Shown here in pieces: positions 25,811 to 37,371 of a stretch of 64,000 nucleotides of DNA (the stretch's first letter is position 1; every line of letters begins with the position of its first letter). The notes under the pieces were generated by a model. The model made no database searches. It was given only the letters and a program-made list of their open reading frames with translations, and was not told the DNA's origin. Origin of the DNA: Nocardia sp. CC227C (lineage in GTDB: Bacteria > Actinomycetota > Actinomycetes > Mycobacteriales > Mycobacteriaceae); the NCBI RefSeq assembly GCF_030767025.1, contig NZ_JASITE010000001.1, positions 1-64,000 of the forward strand. Direction: 5' to 3'. The translations under genes were made by a program, and so were the position numbers.

Positions 25811-26593
25811 ATGGGGAGGAACTCCGCGGTCCCGTACCTGGTAGCCCTGGTAGCCCTGGTCGCCTCCCTGCTCGCGGGCTGTGCCGAATCCGGTACGGCC
25901 CAGCCGGTCTCGGCGCGCTCCGGGGCCGTCGAGGTGCGGCGGTCGGAGACGGTCTCGCGGGTGCCCGCGTCCGAAGGGCCGCCCGCGTGCGGCGCTCTCG
26001 GCGTCCCGGCCGGCCCGCCGGACTGCCGGCTGCGCGCCCGCGATCCGGTCGGCCTCGCCTTCACGGTCCGGCGGACCGCCGTGGATGGGCGGACCGATGC
26101 GACCATCGAGGTCGCCACGCCCGACGGCACCCCCACACAGACCCTCGTCGAGCGCGATATCCGGCATCCCTCCGATCCGAGCCTGCGCGATATCGACGGT
26201 GACGGCCGCGAGGAGCTGATCGTTCCGCTGCACCTCGCCACGCCGAACACCCGCTACGCCGTCTATCACGCCTCGGGGGCGGCCACCGAGCTGCGGCGGG
26301 CCGGTGAACTCACCGGCGTCGCGATCGACACCACCGACGACGGCCAGGTGGCGTCCACCGCCCGCGACGCCGAGCAGACCTGGTCGGTCGGATTCTGGCG
26401 TTTCGCGGACGGCGAGCTGACCCCCGTCGTCACCGCCCGGGTGCGCCTGGACACCGACGGCACCCGCGTCACCGGAAGCTCGTGCACGGTGGTGGACGAC
26501 GGCGGATTGCCCGCCACGGGCCTGCCCTCGCTGGTGGAGGCCCGGGAACGGTTCTGTGCCGAACCGGTGGTACTACGTATTCTCCGGGGCTGA
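25811..26593 (+). CDS. secreted lipoprotein with an FG-GAP/EF-hand-like segment
   Basis: 260 residues. The signal peptide ends in a lipobox (SLLAGC, Cys about 23), so it is lipid-anchored outside the membrane. The mature part contains RDIDGDGREELIVPL, a typical FG-GAP/VCBS calcium-binding turn, and four further Cys (CGAL, DCRL, SSC, FC) that could form two disulfides. No enzymatic motif is seen. It stands alone. Confidence 0.8.
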   Translation: MGRNSAVPYLVALVALVASLLAGCAESGTAQPVSARSGAVEVRRSETVSRVPASEGPPACGALGVPAGPPDCRLRARDPVGLAFTVRRTAVDGRTDATIEVATPDGTPTQTLVERDIRHPSDPSLRDIDGDGREELIVPLHLATPNTRYAVYHASGAATELRRAGELTGVAIDTTDDGQVASTARDAEQTWSVGFWRFADGELTPVVTARVRLDTDGTRVTGSSCTVVDDGGLPATGLPSLVEARERFCAEPVVLRILRG

Positions 26594-26815
26594 ATATCCG
26601 GGCTGGATTAGGTAATCCCCCGGATGTGACCTCGTCCGGGCCTGGATGAGGGTGGACGTACAACAGAACAGGCTTCCTCGGCATACCGCCGACGTGGCCA
26701 CCGGAATCGGAGGACCACCGCCTCGCCGACGACGTCGAGGCCAGCGCAATGGGGCGCGGTAATCCAACGATCCAACCGGTCGGTTACGGGCGGTTGCCGG
26801 GACCGCCCGGCACAA

Positions 26816-28537
26816 CTAGATACGCGCGCCCTTGGAGCGGTTGCAGGCGCGGCACAGGATCTGCAGATTCGCCGCACTGGTCGCCCCGCCCCGGCTGAGC
26901 GGAATGATGTGGTCGAACTCCAGATAGTGGCTGTCGCCGCACTCCACGCACTTGCCGCCGTCGCGCTGCCACACCTCCGCCTTGACCTCCTGGGGGATGC
27001 TGCGGGTATCCCGCTGCCCCGGGGTGAGGGCGAGGCGCTTGGCCACCCGCAGCGCGCCCTCCAGACTGGCGGCCGTGTAATCCGGATCGGCGACGTCGAA
27101 GGTCGCGCCGCCGCGCGCCGAGGTCGCGGCCAGCACCACCCGACCGTTCTCCGAGATCACCGACACCACGCGCGCCCAGGGCATTTCTATACCGGTGTCG
27201 CTGCCGACGAAGCGCAACTTCTTGTTGCTGCAGATCAGCCTGCCCTCGGTGTGCTTCGGTCCGCGCGACAGCTGGCGGATGTGGATGGCGGGCACATCCA
27301 GGTGCACCTTCTCCTCCGGATCGAGATGCAGGCCCACCGCCCGCACCACCGGCAGATCCCCGGCCCGCAGCCGGGACAGCGTATGCCCGCGCTGCATGCG
27401 CCGCCGCAGATCCTCGATGAGCGGCCCGATCAGGGCCAGTTCGCCGACCGCCGCGTCGAAGGCGTCGCGCTCGGCCTGCTCGATCACCCCGTCGGCGAAC
27501 GCGAACGCCACCAGGCGTTCCACATGGTCGTGCCCGACCGGCCGCAACCGCTCTAGCCCCAGCGCCTGGTCGATGCGCTGATACCGCAGCGCCGTCCACA
27601 GCCCCTCCCACTCCGCGCCGTGCGTGCCCGTCGTGCGCAGCACCCGCGCGGCCCGCTGCACCCACTCGTCGAGGTACTCGTCGATCAGGTCCGCGCACTC
27701 CCGGCACGGTGCGGGCCGCCCGAACAACCGCCACCGTCGCGGCCGCCCGCACCGCGGACAGTGCCGCGCGTCGGCGGGCGGCACCGGCCGCACCGAACTG
27801 GTCCACCGGGTCCCGTCCCACCAGCGCAGCCGTGCGGGGTCCTCGGGGTCCGCGTGCCAGTCCGCGCGCTCCGGATGCGGTGGCGGCAGCAGCAGCGGCG
27901 GGGCCTCCCGGGTTTCCCGCTCCAATGACAGCCCGGGCCGCATCCGTCGCTCCCACGGCGCGGCCCCGCCCGCCCGCGGCCCCGCCATCTCGTGTCGCGC
28001 CGCGGCGGCATCCGCGTGCTCCGGCGTCTCCCCGTCGTCGTCGACCTCGACGCCGAACTCGGTGACGATGCCCGCCAGCCCGCTCGCCCACCCCTGGGCG
28101 ATGGCGCGGAAGCGCCACTGCCCGTCGCGGCGGTAGAACTCGCCGAACATCATGGCCCGCACCGATTCCGCGTCGTCGATCTCGAACCAGGCCACCGGGC
28201 GGCTGTGGTCGAAGACGGTGAGCACCAGACCGTGGATCTCGGTGAAGGAGTCGGCGTCCACGGAGCCGGTGAGGACGATGCGGGTGATATCGGACTCGGT
28301 GCGGGGGAGGGAGACCGACAGGCGTGCGGTGCCGGGGGCGGGCGCCTGGTCCAGGGTGACCGCCTGGGATATGTGACGGGGCGCGTTGAAGAAGACGAAG
28401 TCCCGGTCGGAGCGCACCCGGCCGCCATCGGTGAGCAGCAGGGCGTGCGCGTCCACCTCGTGTTCCGAGTGCCACGAAAGGACAACGGTCAGAAGCGATG
28501 TCGGCACCGGCGCATGGCCACCCCTGATCAGTTTCAT
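26816..28537 (-). CDS. TerD - DUF2510 - zinc ribbon - TerB-like - HNH nuclease multidomain protein
   Basis: 573 residues. TerD domain about 12-165 (DAHALLLTDGG, FVFFNAP, FGEFYRR, GWASGLAGIVTEFGV). DUF2510 about 225-250 (ADWHADPEDPARLRWWDGTRW). Zinc ribbon Cys 260, 263, 278, 281. A TerB-like acidic helical part about 325-395 (AFADGVIEQAERDAF). A PH/GRAM-like beta segment about 410-495 (LICSNKKLRFVG). A C-terminal HNH nuclease 516-573 with CVEC, EFDHIIPLSRGG and CRACNRSKG. ATG 28537 was chosen as the first Met before the TerD strands. This is the second TerD-nuclease fusion in the window; it probably senses or attacks DNA under stress, which is inferred. Confidence 0.85.
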   Translation of the reverse strand: MKLIRGGHAPVPTSLLTVVLSWHSEHEVDAHALLLTDGGRVRSDRDFVFFNAPRHISQAVTLDQAPAPGTARLSVSLPRTESDITRIVLTGSVDADSFTEIHGLVLTVFDHSRPVAWFEIDDAESVRAMMFGEFYRRDGQWRFRAIAQGWASGLAGIVTEFGVEVDDDGETPEHADAAAARHEMAGPRAGGAAPWERRMRPGLSLERETREAPPLLLPPPHPERADWHADPEDPARLRWWDGTRWTSSVRPVPPADARHCPRCGRPRRWRLFGRPAPCRECADLIDEYLDEWVQRAARVLRTTGTHGAEWEGLWTALRYQRIDQALGLERLRPVGHDHVERLVAFAFADGVIEQAERDAFDAAVGELALIGPLIEDLRRRMQRGHTLSRLRAGDLPVVRAVGLHLDPEEKVHLDVPAIHIRQLSRGPKHTEGRLICSNKKLRFVGSDTGIEMPWARVVSVISENGRVVLAATSARGGATFDVADPDYTAASLEGALRVAKRLALTPGQRDTRSIPQEVKAEVWQRDGGKCVECGDSHYLEFDHIIPLSRGGATSAANLQILCRACNRSKGARI

Positions 28538-28618
28538 CGTGATCGAACTATGCCATGTGGCTCCGACACGCCACACGGCCGAATAGAACCGAGCGGTCCG
28601 CGAACAGCCGAACAGCCG

Positions 28619-30778
<2,160 letters not shown>

Positions 30779-30902
30779 TTGCCTGGCAGACTACGCCGCC
30801 CGGTGCCGGACACCGCACTCCGACCTGCGTGAACATGGCAGCCGCCACTACTGCTGGCATATGCCTTCAGTTGTGCTGGACGGCTGCGGCACAATGTGGG
30901 GC

Positions 30903-31958
30903 ATGTCTGAAGTGCAGCCGGTCGCAGTGGATCGAGATGTCGTCGACTTCGCGATCATCGGGAAGTGGATGGACGAGCAGGGCTTGCCCGCCGGGGAATT
31001 CGAGGATGTGCGCCCGCTCGGCGGCGGCACCCAGAACATCATGCTGCGCTTCCGCCGCGGCGGTCGTGACTATGTGCTGCGGCGCGGACCCCAGCATCTG
31101 CGAGCGGCCAGCAATTCCGTCATCAATCGCGAATCGCGCATTCTCGGCGCACTCGACGGCACCGGCATCCGCGCGCCCCGGGTGATCGCCGCCTGCCCCG
31201 ACGAATCGGTGCTCGGCGCGTCCTTCTACCTCATGGAGCCGGTCGTCGGCTTCAATCCGCAGAACGAACTGCCCGAGTTGCACGCGGGCGATCCCGAGGT
31301 GCGGCGGCGGATGGGGCTGTCGGCGGTGGAGGCCATCGCCCGCCTCGGCTCCCTCGATCACGAGGCGCTCGGGCTGGGCGACTACGGCAAGCCGGAGGGC
31401 TTCCTGGAACGCCAGGTGCCGCGCTGGCTGTCCGAACTCGACTCCTACAGCGCCAACGCGGGCTATCCGGGTCCGGAGATCCCTGGCGTGGAGCGCGTCG
31501 GGGAGTGGTTGGACCGCAACCGCCCCGCCCGGTGGCGGCCCGGCATCCTGCACGGCGATTGCCACCTCGCCAATATGATGTTCTCCTTCGACGGTCCCGA
31601 GGTGGTGGCGATGGTCGACTGGGAGATGTCCACCATCGGCGATCCGCTGCTGGACCTGGGCTGGCAGATCGCCACCCGGCCCGAGCCCGGCACCACGGGC
31701 GCGGCCCTGGTCGGCAGCCTCGGCGCGGTCGGCGGCCTGCCCACGCCGGAGGAGATGATCGCCCACTACGGCCGGTTCTCCGACCGCGACCTGAGCGATG
31801 TCACCTGGTACACGGTGCTGGCCTGCTTCAAGCTCGGCATCGTGCTGGAGGGCACCCACGCCCGCGCCTGCGCCGGGAAGGCCCCCGCGCAGGTCGGCGA
31901 TTTCCTGCACGCCATCACCCTGGAGCTGTTCGAGAAGGCGCATCAGCTGATGGAGTGA
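30903..31958 (+). CDS. phosphotransferase (APH/ACAD10-like) family protein
   Basis: 351 residues. LGGGTQNIMLRF is the nucleotide loop, and HGDCHLANMMF with VDWEMSTIGDPLLDLGW forms the catalytic and Mg-binding parts of the APH fold. The closest type is the ACAD10/FadE36-like acyl-CoA-linked phosphotransferase of actinobacteria, thought to act on hydroxyacyl substrates. ATG 30903 is the first Met that gives a normal N-terminus. Confidence 0.9.
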   Translation: MSEVQPVAVDRDVVDFAIIGKWMDEQGLPAGEFEDVRPLGGGTQNIMLRFRRGGRDYVLRRGPQHLRAASNSVINRESRILGALDGTGIRAPRVIAACPDESVLGASFYLMEPVVGFNPQNELPELHAGDPEVRRRMGLSAVEAIARLGSLDHEALGLGDYGKPEGFLERQVPRWLSELDSYSANAGYPGPEIPGVERVGEWLDRNRPARWRPGILHGDCHLANMMFSFDGPEVVAMVDWEMSTIGDPLLDLGWQIATRPEPGTTGAALVGSLGAVGGLPTPEEMIAHYGRFSDRDLSDVTWYTVLACFKLGIVLEGTHARACAGKAPAQVGDFLHAITLELFEKAHQLME

Positions 31959-32035
31959 GCCGCGCTGTCGGAATCTTGCCGAGGGGTGGCAGTAAATTGG
32001 TGGCCGGAAAACTAGTGCCAGGATAGGTTTTCGGC

Positions 32036-32611
32036 ATGCCGATCGTTCCCGATACCAAGGACTGGACCTGGGTCCTCGAACGCGCCTGCGCCGACTGCGG
32101 ATTCGACCCCGCCGCCACCCCCTACGAGGCCGTCCCGGGCCTGGTGCGCGAGAGCGCCGACCGCTTCGCCGCGGCGCTCGAGCGTCCCGGCGTCCGGGTC
32201 CGCCCGGACGAGTCGACCTGGTCCACCCTGGAATACGCCGCCCACGTGCGCGACGTGTGCCGCATCATGACCCACCGCCTCGGCATCACCCTGGCGGCGG
32301 CCGCCCTCCCCGGCCCGGTCATCTCCGGCTACGACCCGAGCGTCACCGTCGACGCGGGCGTTCCGATGTTCGCCAACTGGGACCAGGACATCACCGCCGT
32401 CGCGGACGACTACGCGGCCCAGAGCCCCGCCGCCGTCGCCGCCGAACTCGGCGCGGCCGCCGAATCAGCGGCCCGCGCCTACGAATCCGTGCCCGCCGAC
32501 CAGCGTGCGCGCGTGGCCCGGCGCAGCAACGGCTCCCAGTTCACCGTCGACACCTTGGGCCGCTACTTCCTGCACGACCTGATCCATCACGTCCACGACG
32601 TGCGCGCCTGA
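32036..32611 (+). CDS. DinB-like / mycothiol-dependent enzyme family protein
   Basis: 191 residues of the DinB four-helix fold. Candidate metal-binding His residues lie in YAAHVRDV and HDLIHHVHDV, spaced as in DinB/maleylpyruvate isomerase-like proteins, many of which use mycothiol in actinobacteria. The substrate is unknown. It converges on the serine hydrolase gene. Confidence 0.85.
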   Translation: MPIVPDTKDWTWVLERACADCGFDPAATPYEAVPGLVRESADRFAAALERPGVRVRPDESTWSTLEYAAHVRDVCRIMTHRLGITLAAAALPGPVISGYDPSVTVDAGVPMFANWDQDITAVADDYAAQSPAAVAAELGAAAESAARAYESVPADQRARVARRSNGSQFTVDTLGRYFLHDLIHHVHDVRA

Positions 32612-32618
32612 GCCGGGC

Positions 32619-33812
32619 TCAGCTGACGCAGGCCCGCAGCGCCGTGCGCAGATTGCGGGCCCGCGCGTCGTCGAGCACCGCCAGGCCGAGCCGGTTCATG
32701 GCGTAGCCGAAGCCGAGACCCGTCGCCGGATCGGCGAATCCGAAGGAACCACCGAGGCCGGTGGTGCCGTAGGCGCGCTTGTCGGTGCCGAAACGGAAAG
32801 CACCGCAAGACTTCCGGAAGCCGAGGTGGTAGCGGCTGCGGGTGAACAGGATCAGGTCGTCGGCCGGAACGTCGTCGGCGGTGTCGGCGGCCCCGAGCCG
32901 GTCGATGAGGTCGGGGTCGATCGGGAGTTCTCCGGTGCGGGCGGCCGCCGCGCCGTAGACGCGGGCCAGCGCGCGGGCGGTGCCGACGCCGCTGGAGCCG
33001 GGCAGCTCCTTGGACAGGAACTCCCGCCGGGCCGCGCGCTCCGGAGCGCCGGTGCGGGGGCTGCTCAGCGCCCGATACGACAGGCCGCGCCGCGCCGCCA
33101 GCTGCATGCCGATCCGCACCGGCAGATCGCGTTCGTAACGCAGCACATCCAGCCCCCGGGTACCCGACAGCGTCGCGATGCCGTCCATCGGCACCTGCTC
33201 GGGCAGGCCGATGTGGAAGTCCACACCCAACGGCGCGGCGAAGTCCTCGGCGAAGACCCGGCCCAGGGTTCGCCCCCGCGGATCCACCCGGCGGATCAGC
33301 TCCGTCTGATAGAGCCCGGCCGTGATCGGGTGGTAGCCGTGCCGGGTTCCGGGCCGCCACAACGGTTTCTGCTCCGCGAGGATTCCCGCCAGCCGATCGA
33401 GGTCGTCCAGCTCCCGCAGCCGCACCGTGCGGTCCAGCGCCGCCAGCCCGGCCTGGTGGTCGATCAGCTGCCGGACGGTGATGGACTCCTTGCCGTGCGC
33501 CGCGAACTCCGGCCAGTACTCGGCCACCGGTGTCTCGTAGTCGAGCCGGCCCCGCGAGACCGCCGCGGCGATGACGAAGGCCGCCATGCCCTTGGTGGAG
33601 GAGAACACCGGGGCCATGGTGTCGCGCTCCCATGGCAGCGAGCGATCGCGATCTCGATACCCGGCCCACAGATCCACCACCGGTCGGTCACCGGCGTACA
33701 CCGCCACCGCCGCCCCGATCTCGCCGTGCCGGGTGAAGTTGCGCCGAAACGCGTCGGCGACGGGGCCGAAGCCGGTGTCCACCTCGCCGTGGATCTGGGG
33801 AAGCTCACTCAT
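32619..33812 (-). CDS. serine hydrolase / esterase of the beta-lactamase (class C-like) family
   Basis: 397 residues. SSTK at 71-74 is the SxxK nucleophile motif, GYHPITAG supplies the Tyr position, and GLGGSFGFAD fits the third motif. There is no signal peptide, so the location is cytoplasmic, as in EstB-like and lipid-metabolism esterases of mycobacteria. Substrate unknown. It is divergent from the permease gene. Confidence 0.9.
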   Translation of the reverse strand: MSELPQIHGEVDTGFGPVADAFRRNFTRHGEIGAAVAVYAGDRPVVDLWAGYRDRDRSLPWERDTMAPVFSSTKGMAAFVIAAAVSRGRLDYETPVAEYWPEFAAHGKESITVRQLIDHQAGLAALDRTVRLRELDDLDRLAGILAEQKPLWRPGTRHGYHPITAGLYQTELIRRVDPRGRTLGRVFAEDFAAPLGVDFHIGLPEQVPMDGIATLSGTRGLDVLRYERDLPVRIGMQLAARRGLSYRALSSPRTGAPERAARREFLSKELPGSSGVGTARALARVYGAAAARTGELPIDPDLIDRLGAADTADDVPADDLILFTRSRYHLGFRKSCGAFRFGTDKRAYGTTGLGGSFGFADPATGLGFGYAMNRLGLAVLDDARARNLRTALRACVS

Positions 33813-33862
33813 GGTGCAACCGATGGTAACCGGCCGGTCACCACCGGGTAGCGTGGCCGCAC

Positions 33863-35293
33863 GTGCCCGGACCCAGTCGATTCACCGCATCGTTGCTGCG
33901 CACCAAGCCCGTCGAACAGCTGGCCGCGGACGGCGAGAACACCCAGCTGCGACGCAGTCTCGGACTGGTCTCGCTCATCGCGCTCTCGGTCGGCGCGACG
34001 CTGGGCACCGGTATCTTCGTGGTGCTGGGGGAGGCCGCGCCGCTGGCGGGTCCCGCCGTGGTGGTGTCCTTCGCGCTGGCCGCGCTGGCGGCGCTGTTCT
34101 CGGCGCTGTCGTACGCGGAACTGGCCGGTGCGGTGCCGGTCTCGGGCTCGGCCTACTCCTACACCTACGCCACCCTCGGCGAGATCATCGCCTGGGTGTG
34201 CGGCTGGTGCCTGCTGCTGGAGTACGGCGTCTCGGTGGCGGCCGTCGCGGTCGGCTGGGGCGCGTATCTGAACGAATTCCTCGCGGGCACCATCGGCTGG
34301 CGCATTCCGGACGCCCTGGCCGCCGCGCCCAGCGAGGGCGGCATCGTGAATCTGCCCGCCGCGGTCGTGGTGCTGCTCGCCACCGCCGTGCTGCTCGACG
34401 GCATCCGGGAGAGCGCCCGCGTCACCACCTTCACCACGGTGCTCAAGATCGCCGTGCTGGTCTTCTTCGTGGTCGTGGCGGTCACGGCGTTCGACTCCGG
34501 CAATCTCGCGCCCTTCGCACCGGCCGGGATCGCGGGCATCACGTCGGCGGCGTCCATGGTGTTCTTCTCCTTCATCGGCTTCGACGCCGCCTCCACCGCG
34601 GGTGAGGAGGCCAAGAATCCGCAGCGGGATCTGCCGCGCGCCATCGTGATCTCGCTCGGCATCGTCACCGTGGTGTACGTGCTGGTGGCGCTGACCGCGG
34701 TCGGCGCGGTCGGGGTGGACGAGGTGAGCGGTTCGGGGGCCTCGCTGGCCACCGTGCTGGAGCGGGTGACCGGTGCGGGCTGGCCCGCGACCGTGCTGGC
34801 GGCCGGTGCGGTGATCGCCATCGCCTCCGTGGTCCTGACCGTGCTCTACGGGCAGACCCGCATCCTGGTCTCGATGTCCCGTGACGGGCTCATGCCCCGG
34901 GTGCTGTCGCGGGTCGGCGGCAAGCGGGTGCCTGCCCTCAATATCCTCATCGTCGGCGGCGTGGTGTCGGTGCTGGCCGCGCTCATTCCGCTCGGAGAAC
35001 TGGTGAACGCCACCAATATCGGCACCCTGGTCTCCTTCGCCCTGGTCAATATCGGTGTGCTGGTGCTGCGCCGCACCAAGCCCGACCTGCCCCGCACCTT
35101 CCGCACCCTGGTGCCCCTGGTCCCGGTCCTGGGCGTCGGCATGTGCGCCTGGCTGCTGCTGCGCCTGCCCGGCGTCACCTGGCTGGCTTTCACCCTGTGG
35201 ACCGCCTTCGGCCTGCTCGTCTACTTCGGCTACGGCCGCCGCCGCTCCCGGCTGGACCGGGTGGCCGACGACGTGGCGGTGCGGAACTCGTAG
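33863..35293 (+). CDS. APC superfamily amino acid permease (cationic amino acid transporter type)
   Basis: 476 residues with about twelve transmembrane helices. GATLGTGIFVVLG in helix 1 and GFDAASTAGEEAKNPQRDLP are signature APC/CAT motifs. It transports amino acids, probably cationic ones, across the inner membrane. The GTG start at 33863 is supported by the following RxxPV leader typical of the family (LLRTKPVE). A small serine hydrolase gene follows after 9 bases. Confidence 0.92.
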   Translation: MPGPSRFTASLLRTKPVEQLAADGENTQLRRSLGLVSLIALSVGATLGTGIFVVLGEAAPLAGPAVVVSFALAALAALFSALSYAELAGAVPVSGSAYSYTYATLGEIIAWVCGWCLLLEYGVSVAAVAVGWGAYLNEFLAGTIGWRIPDALAAAPSEGGIVNLPAAVVVLLATAVLLDGIRESARVTTFTTVLKIAVLVFFVVVAVTAFDSGNLAPFAPAGIAGITSAASMVFFSFIGFDAASTAGEEAKNPQRDLPRAIVISLGIVTVVYVLVALTAVGAVGVDEVSGSGASLATVLERVTGAGWPATVLAAGAVIAIASVVLTVLYGQTRILVSMSRDGLMPRVLSRVGGKRVPALNILIVGGVVSVLAALIPLGELVNATNIGTLVSFALVNIGVLVLRRTKPDLPRTFRTLVPLVPVLGVGMCAWLLLRLPGVTWLAFTLWTAFGLLVYFGYGRRRSRLDRVADDVAVRNS

Positions 35294-35302
35294 GCTCGAG
35301 GG

Positions 35303-36115
35303 GTGCGAGCGCTGGAGCAGATTCGACAGTGGCCGGTCCGGCATGCGGCCGCGGGGGTGGTCGTGAACGGCAAGGGGGTGGTGGACCGGGAAGGGGATGC
35401 GGATCGGGTGTTCGCGCTCGCGTCGGTGACCAAACCGCTGGTGGCGTACGCGGTTCTGGTGGCCGTGGAGGAGGGGGCGGTCGAACTCGAGCAGCCCGCC
35501 GGGCCGGAAGGGTCGACGGTGCGGCATCTGCTCGCGCACACCTCGGGCTACGCGTTCGACACCACGCAGGTGGTGGCGCAGCCGGGGGTGCGGCGGATCT
35601 ATTCGAGCGCGGGTTTCGAGGTGCTGGCCGATTTCGTGGCCGAGCAGTCCGGGATTCCGTTCGACCGCTACCTGCACGAGGCGGTCTTCGAACCGCTGGG
35701 CATGCGCTCGTCGGTGCTGGCCGGTGCGGCCGGACACGCCGCACGTTCCTCGGTAGCAGATTTGCTGCGTTTCGCTGAAGAATTGCTGAACCCGAGTTTG
35801 GTGAGTGCGGAATTGCTCGGCGAAGCCAGCACAGTGCAATTCCCGGATCGCAATGGGATTCTTCCCGGCTACGGCTCGCAGCGCCCCAATGACTGGGGGC
35901 TGGGGTTCGAAATCCGCGACCACAAGTCCCCGCACTGGACGGGCGGCGCGAATTCGCCTCGTACGTATGGGCATTTCGGGCAGTCGGGCACGTTCCTGTG
36001 GGTGGACCCGGCCATCGGCATGGCGTGTCTCGCGCTGGCGGACGAGAATTTCGGTGACTGGGCCCGTGCGGCGTGGCCGACCCTCAGCGATGCCGTCATC
36101 GCCGAGTTCGGTTAG
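35303..36115 (+). CDS. beta-lactamase-fold serine hydrolase
   Basis: 270 residues. SVTK (41-44) is the SxxK motif, YSSAG gives the YxS/N motif, and GHFGQSGTFLWVDP matches the HxG third motif of class C/DD-peptidase-like proteins. No signal peptide is seen, suggesting a cytoplasmic esterase. It lies 9 bases after the permease and is probably co-transcribed with it. Confidence 0.88.
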   Translation: MRALEQIRQWPVRHAAAGVVVNGKGVVDREGDADRVFALASVTKPLVAYAVLVAVEEGAVELEQPAGPEGSTVRHLLAHTSGYAFDTTQVVAQPGVRRIYSSAGFEVLADFVAEQSGIPFDRYLHEAVFEPLGMRSSVLAGAAGHAARSSVADLLRFAEELLNPSLVSAELLGEASTVQFPDRNGILPGYGSQRPNDWGLGFEIRDHKSPHWTGGANSPRTYGHFGQSGTFLWVDPAIGMACLALADENFGDWARAAWPTLSDAVIAEFG

Positions 36116-36277
36116 GCGTCTCGCGGACCTGCCTGGTTGCCGCGCCGGAACACGCGCGGACTCGCGACACGTCGAATAAGTAACACCCGTAACACCGGGC
36201 ACTCCAGTAAACTCGGGCAACGCTGGCTCGGAGGGTCGTTGGGGAAGACGTCCCCGTCGAAGCCGGAGGTGTTAGTG

Positions 36278-36811
36278 GTGCGCGCATCGAGTCAGTTCGC
36301 CGACGCGACGTCGGGTGTCGTCTACATCCACTCGTCGCCGGCTGCGCTGTGCCCGCACATCGAATGGACGCTCACCTCCACCCTCAAGGCTCCCGCCAAA
36401 CTGCGCTGGACGGCGCAGCCCGCGGCCGACGGGCAATTGCGGGCGACCATCGACTGGTACGGACCGGTTGGCACCGCCAGCAGATTAGCCAGAGCATTGC
36501 GGGACTGGCCGGTACTCTATTTCGAGGTCACCGAGAATCCCAGCGAGGGCGTCGACGGCGAACGCTACTGCTTCGTGCCCGGCCTCGGCCTCTGGAACGG
36601 CGCGACGTCCGCCAGCGGCGATGTGGTGGTCGGCGAGATGCGCCTGCGCGCCATCGTCGAACAGGCCCGCGGCGCGGGCCGCCACACCGCCGCCGAGATC
36701 GCCGCCGATATCGACCGCGCGCTCGGCACCGCCTGGGACGACGCGCTCGAGCCCTTCCGGCTCGGCGGTGAGGGCGCGGAGGTCACCTGGCTGCGCCGCG
36801 ACGTGGGCTGA
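36278..36811 (+). CDS. DUF3145 family protein
   Basis: A 177-residue protein that begins RASSQFADATSGVVYIHSSP and contains CPHIEWTL, the conserved core of the actinobacterial DUF3145 family. GTG 36278 was chosen by matching the family N-terminus and a GGAGG about 8 bases upstream; two further in-frame GTGs at 36269 and 36275 are close. The family is conserved in mycobacteria and Nocardia, with no established function. Confidence 0.88.
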   Translation: MRASSQFADATSGVVYIHSSPAALCPHIEWTLTSTLKAPAKLRWTAQPAADGQLRATIDWYGPVGTASRLARALRDWPVLYFEVTENPSEGVDGERYCFVPGLGLWNGATSASGDVVVGEMRLRAIVEQARGAGRHTAAEIAADIDRALGTAWDDALEPFRLGGEGAEVTWLRRDVG

Positions 36812-36864
36812 ACGCCGGATGCGAAGCGGTTCGATGAACCGAGCGGTTCGAGAGAGGAGTACGC

Positions 36865-37278
36865 ATGCGGGGTGTCATCGGAGCATCCGCCCTGATCGGT
36901 ATGGTCGTCGCCACGGCGGCGGTGGCGGGTTGCGGTGACGATTCCGGCTCGGAGTCGTCCGTCACCAGTTCGACAACAACCTCCGCCACCTCGACCAGGC
37001 CCGCGGCCCCGCTGCCCGGTGAGCCCGTACAGTGCGGGACCGGTCCCTGGGGCCTGTCGGTCGTGCTCTACACCACCAAGGGGGCGGACTTCTGCGCCAT
37101 GGCCCTCGATGTGGTGAACGAGTATGCGGCGCAACGTGATACCCGGCCCGACGGCGATATCGCGGTCACCGTCGACAATATCCGCTGGGTCTGCGGCGAA
37201 CGGCAGGGCGATCCCAACCCGTACCAGCAGTGCGGCAGTCAGAACGAGTCCGCCGACCAGATTCGCCTCTACTCGTAA
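36865..37278 (+). CDS. small secreted lipoprotein
   Basis: 137 residues. A signal peptide with lipobox VAGC (Cys 23) is followed by a Ser/Thr linker and a domain with four or more Cys (CGTG, FCAM, VCGE, QCGS) that could be disulfide-bonded. Related small Cys-containing lipoproteins are common in Nocardia. Function unknown. GAGAGGAG precedes the ATG. Confidence 0.8.
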   Translation: MRGVIGASALIGMVVATAAVAGCGDDSGSESSVTSSTTTSATSTRPAAPLPGEPVQCGTGPWGLSVVLYTTKGADFCAMALDVVNEYAAQRDTRPDGDIAVTVDNIRWVCGERQGDPNPYQQCGSQNESADQIRLYS

Positions 37279-37371
37279 CCGGCGGTGGCGACCGACAGGT
37301 GTCGTCCGTCACACAGCCGCAAATCAATCGACGGTCTGTTCGCAAAGTCGATGCGCAAGGCTCGACTGTCT

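Noticed and set aside
33809..36220. An 803-codon minus-strand frame rich in His, Gln and Arg
   Set aside because: Antisense of the permease and serine hydrolase genes, which have clear family motifs on the plus strand.
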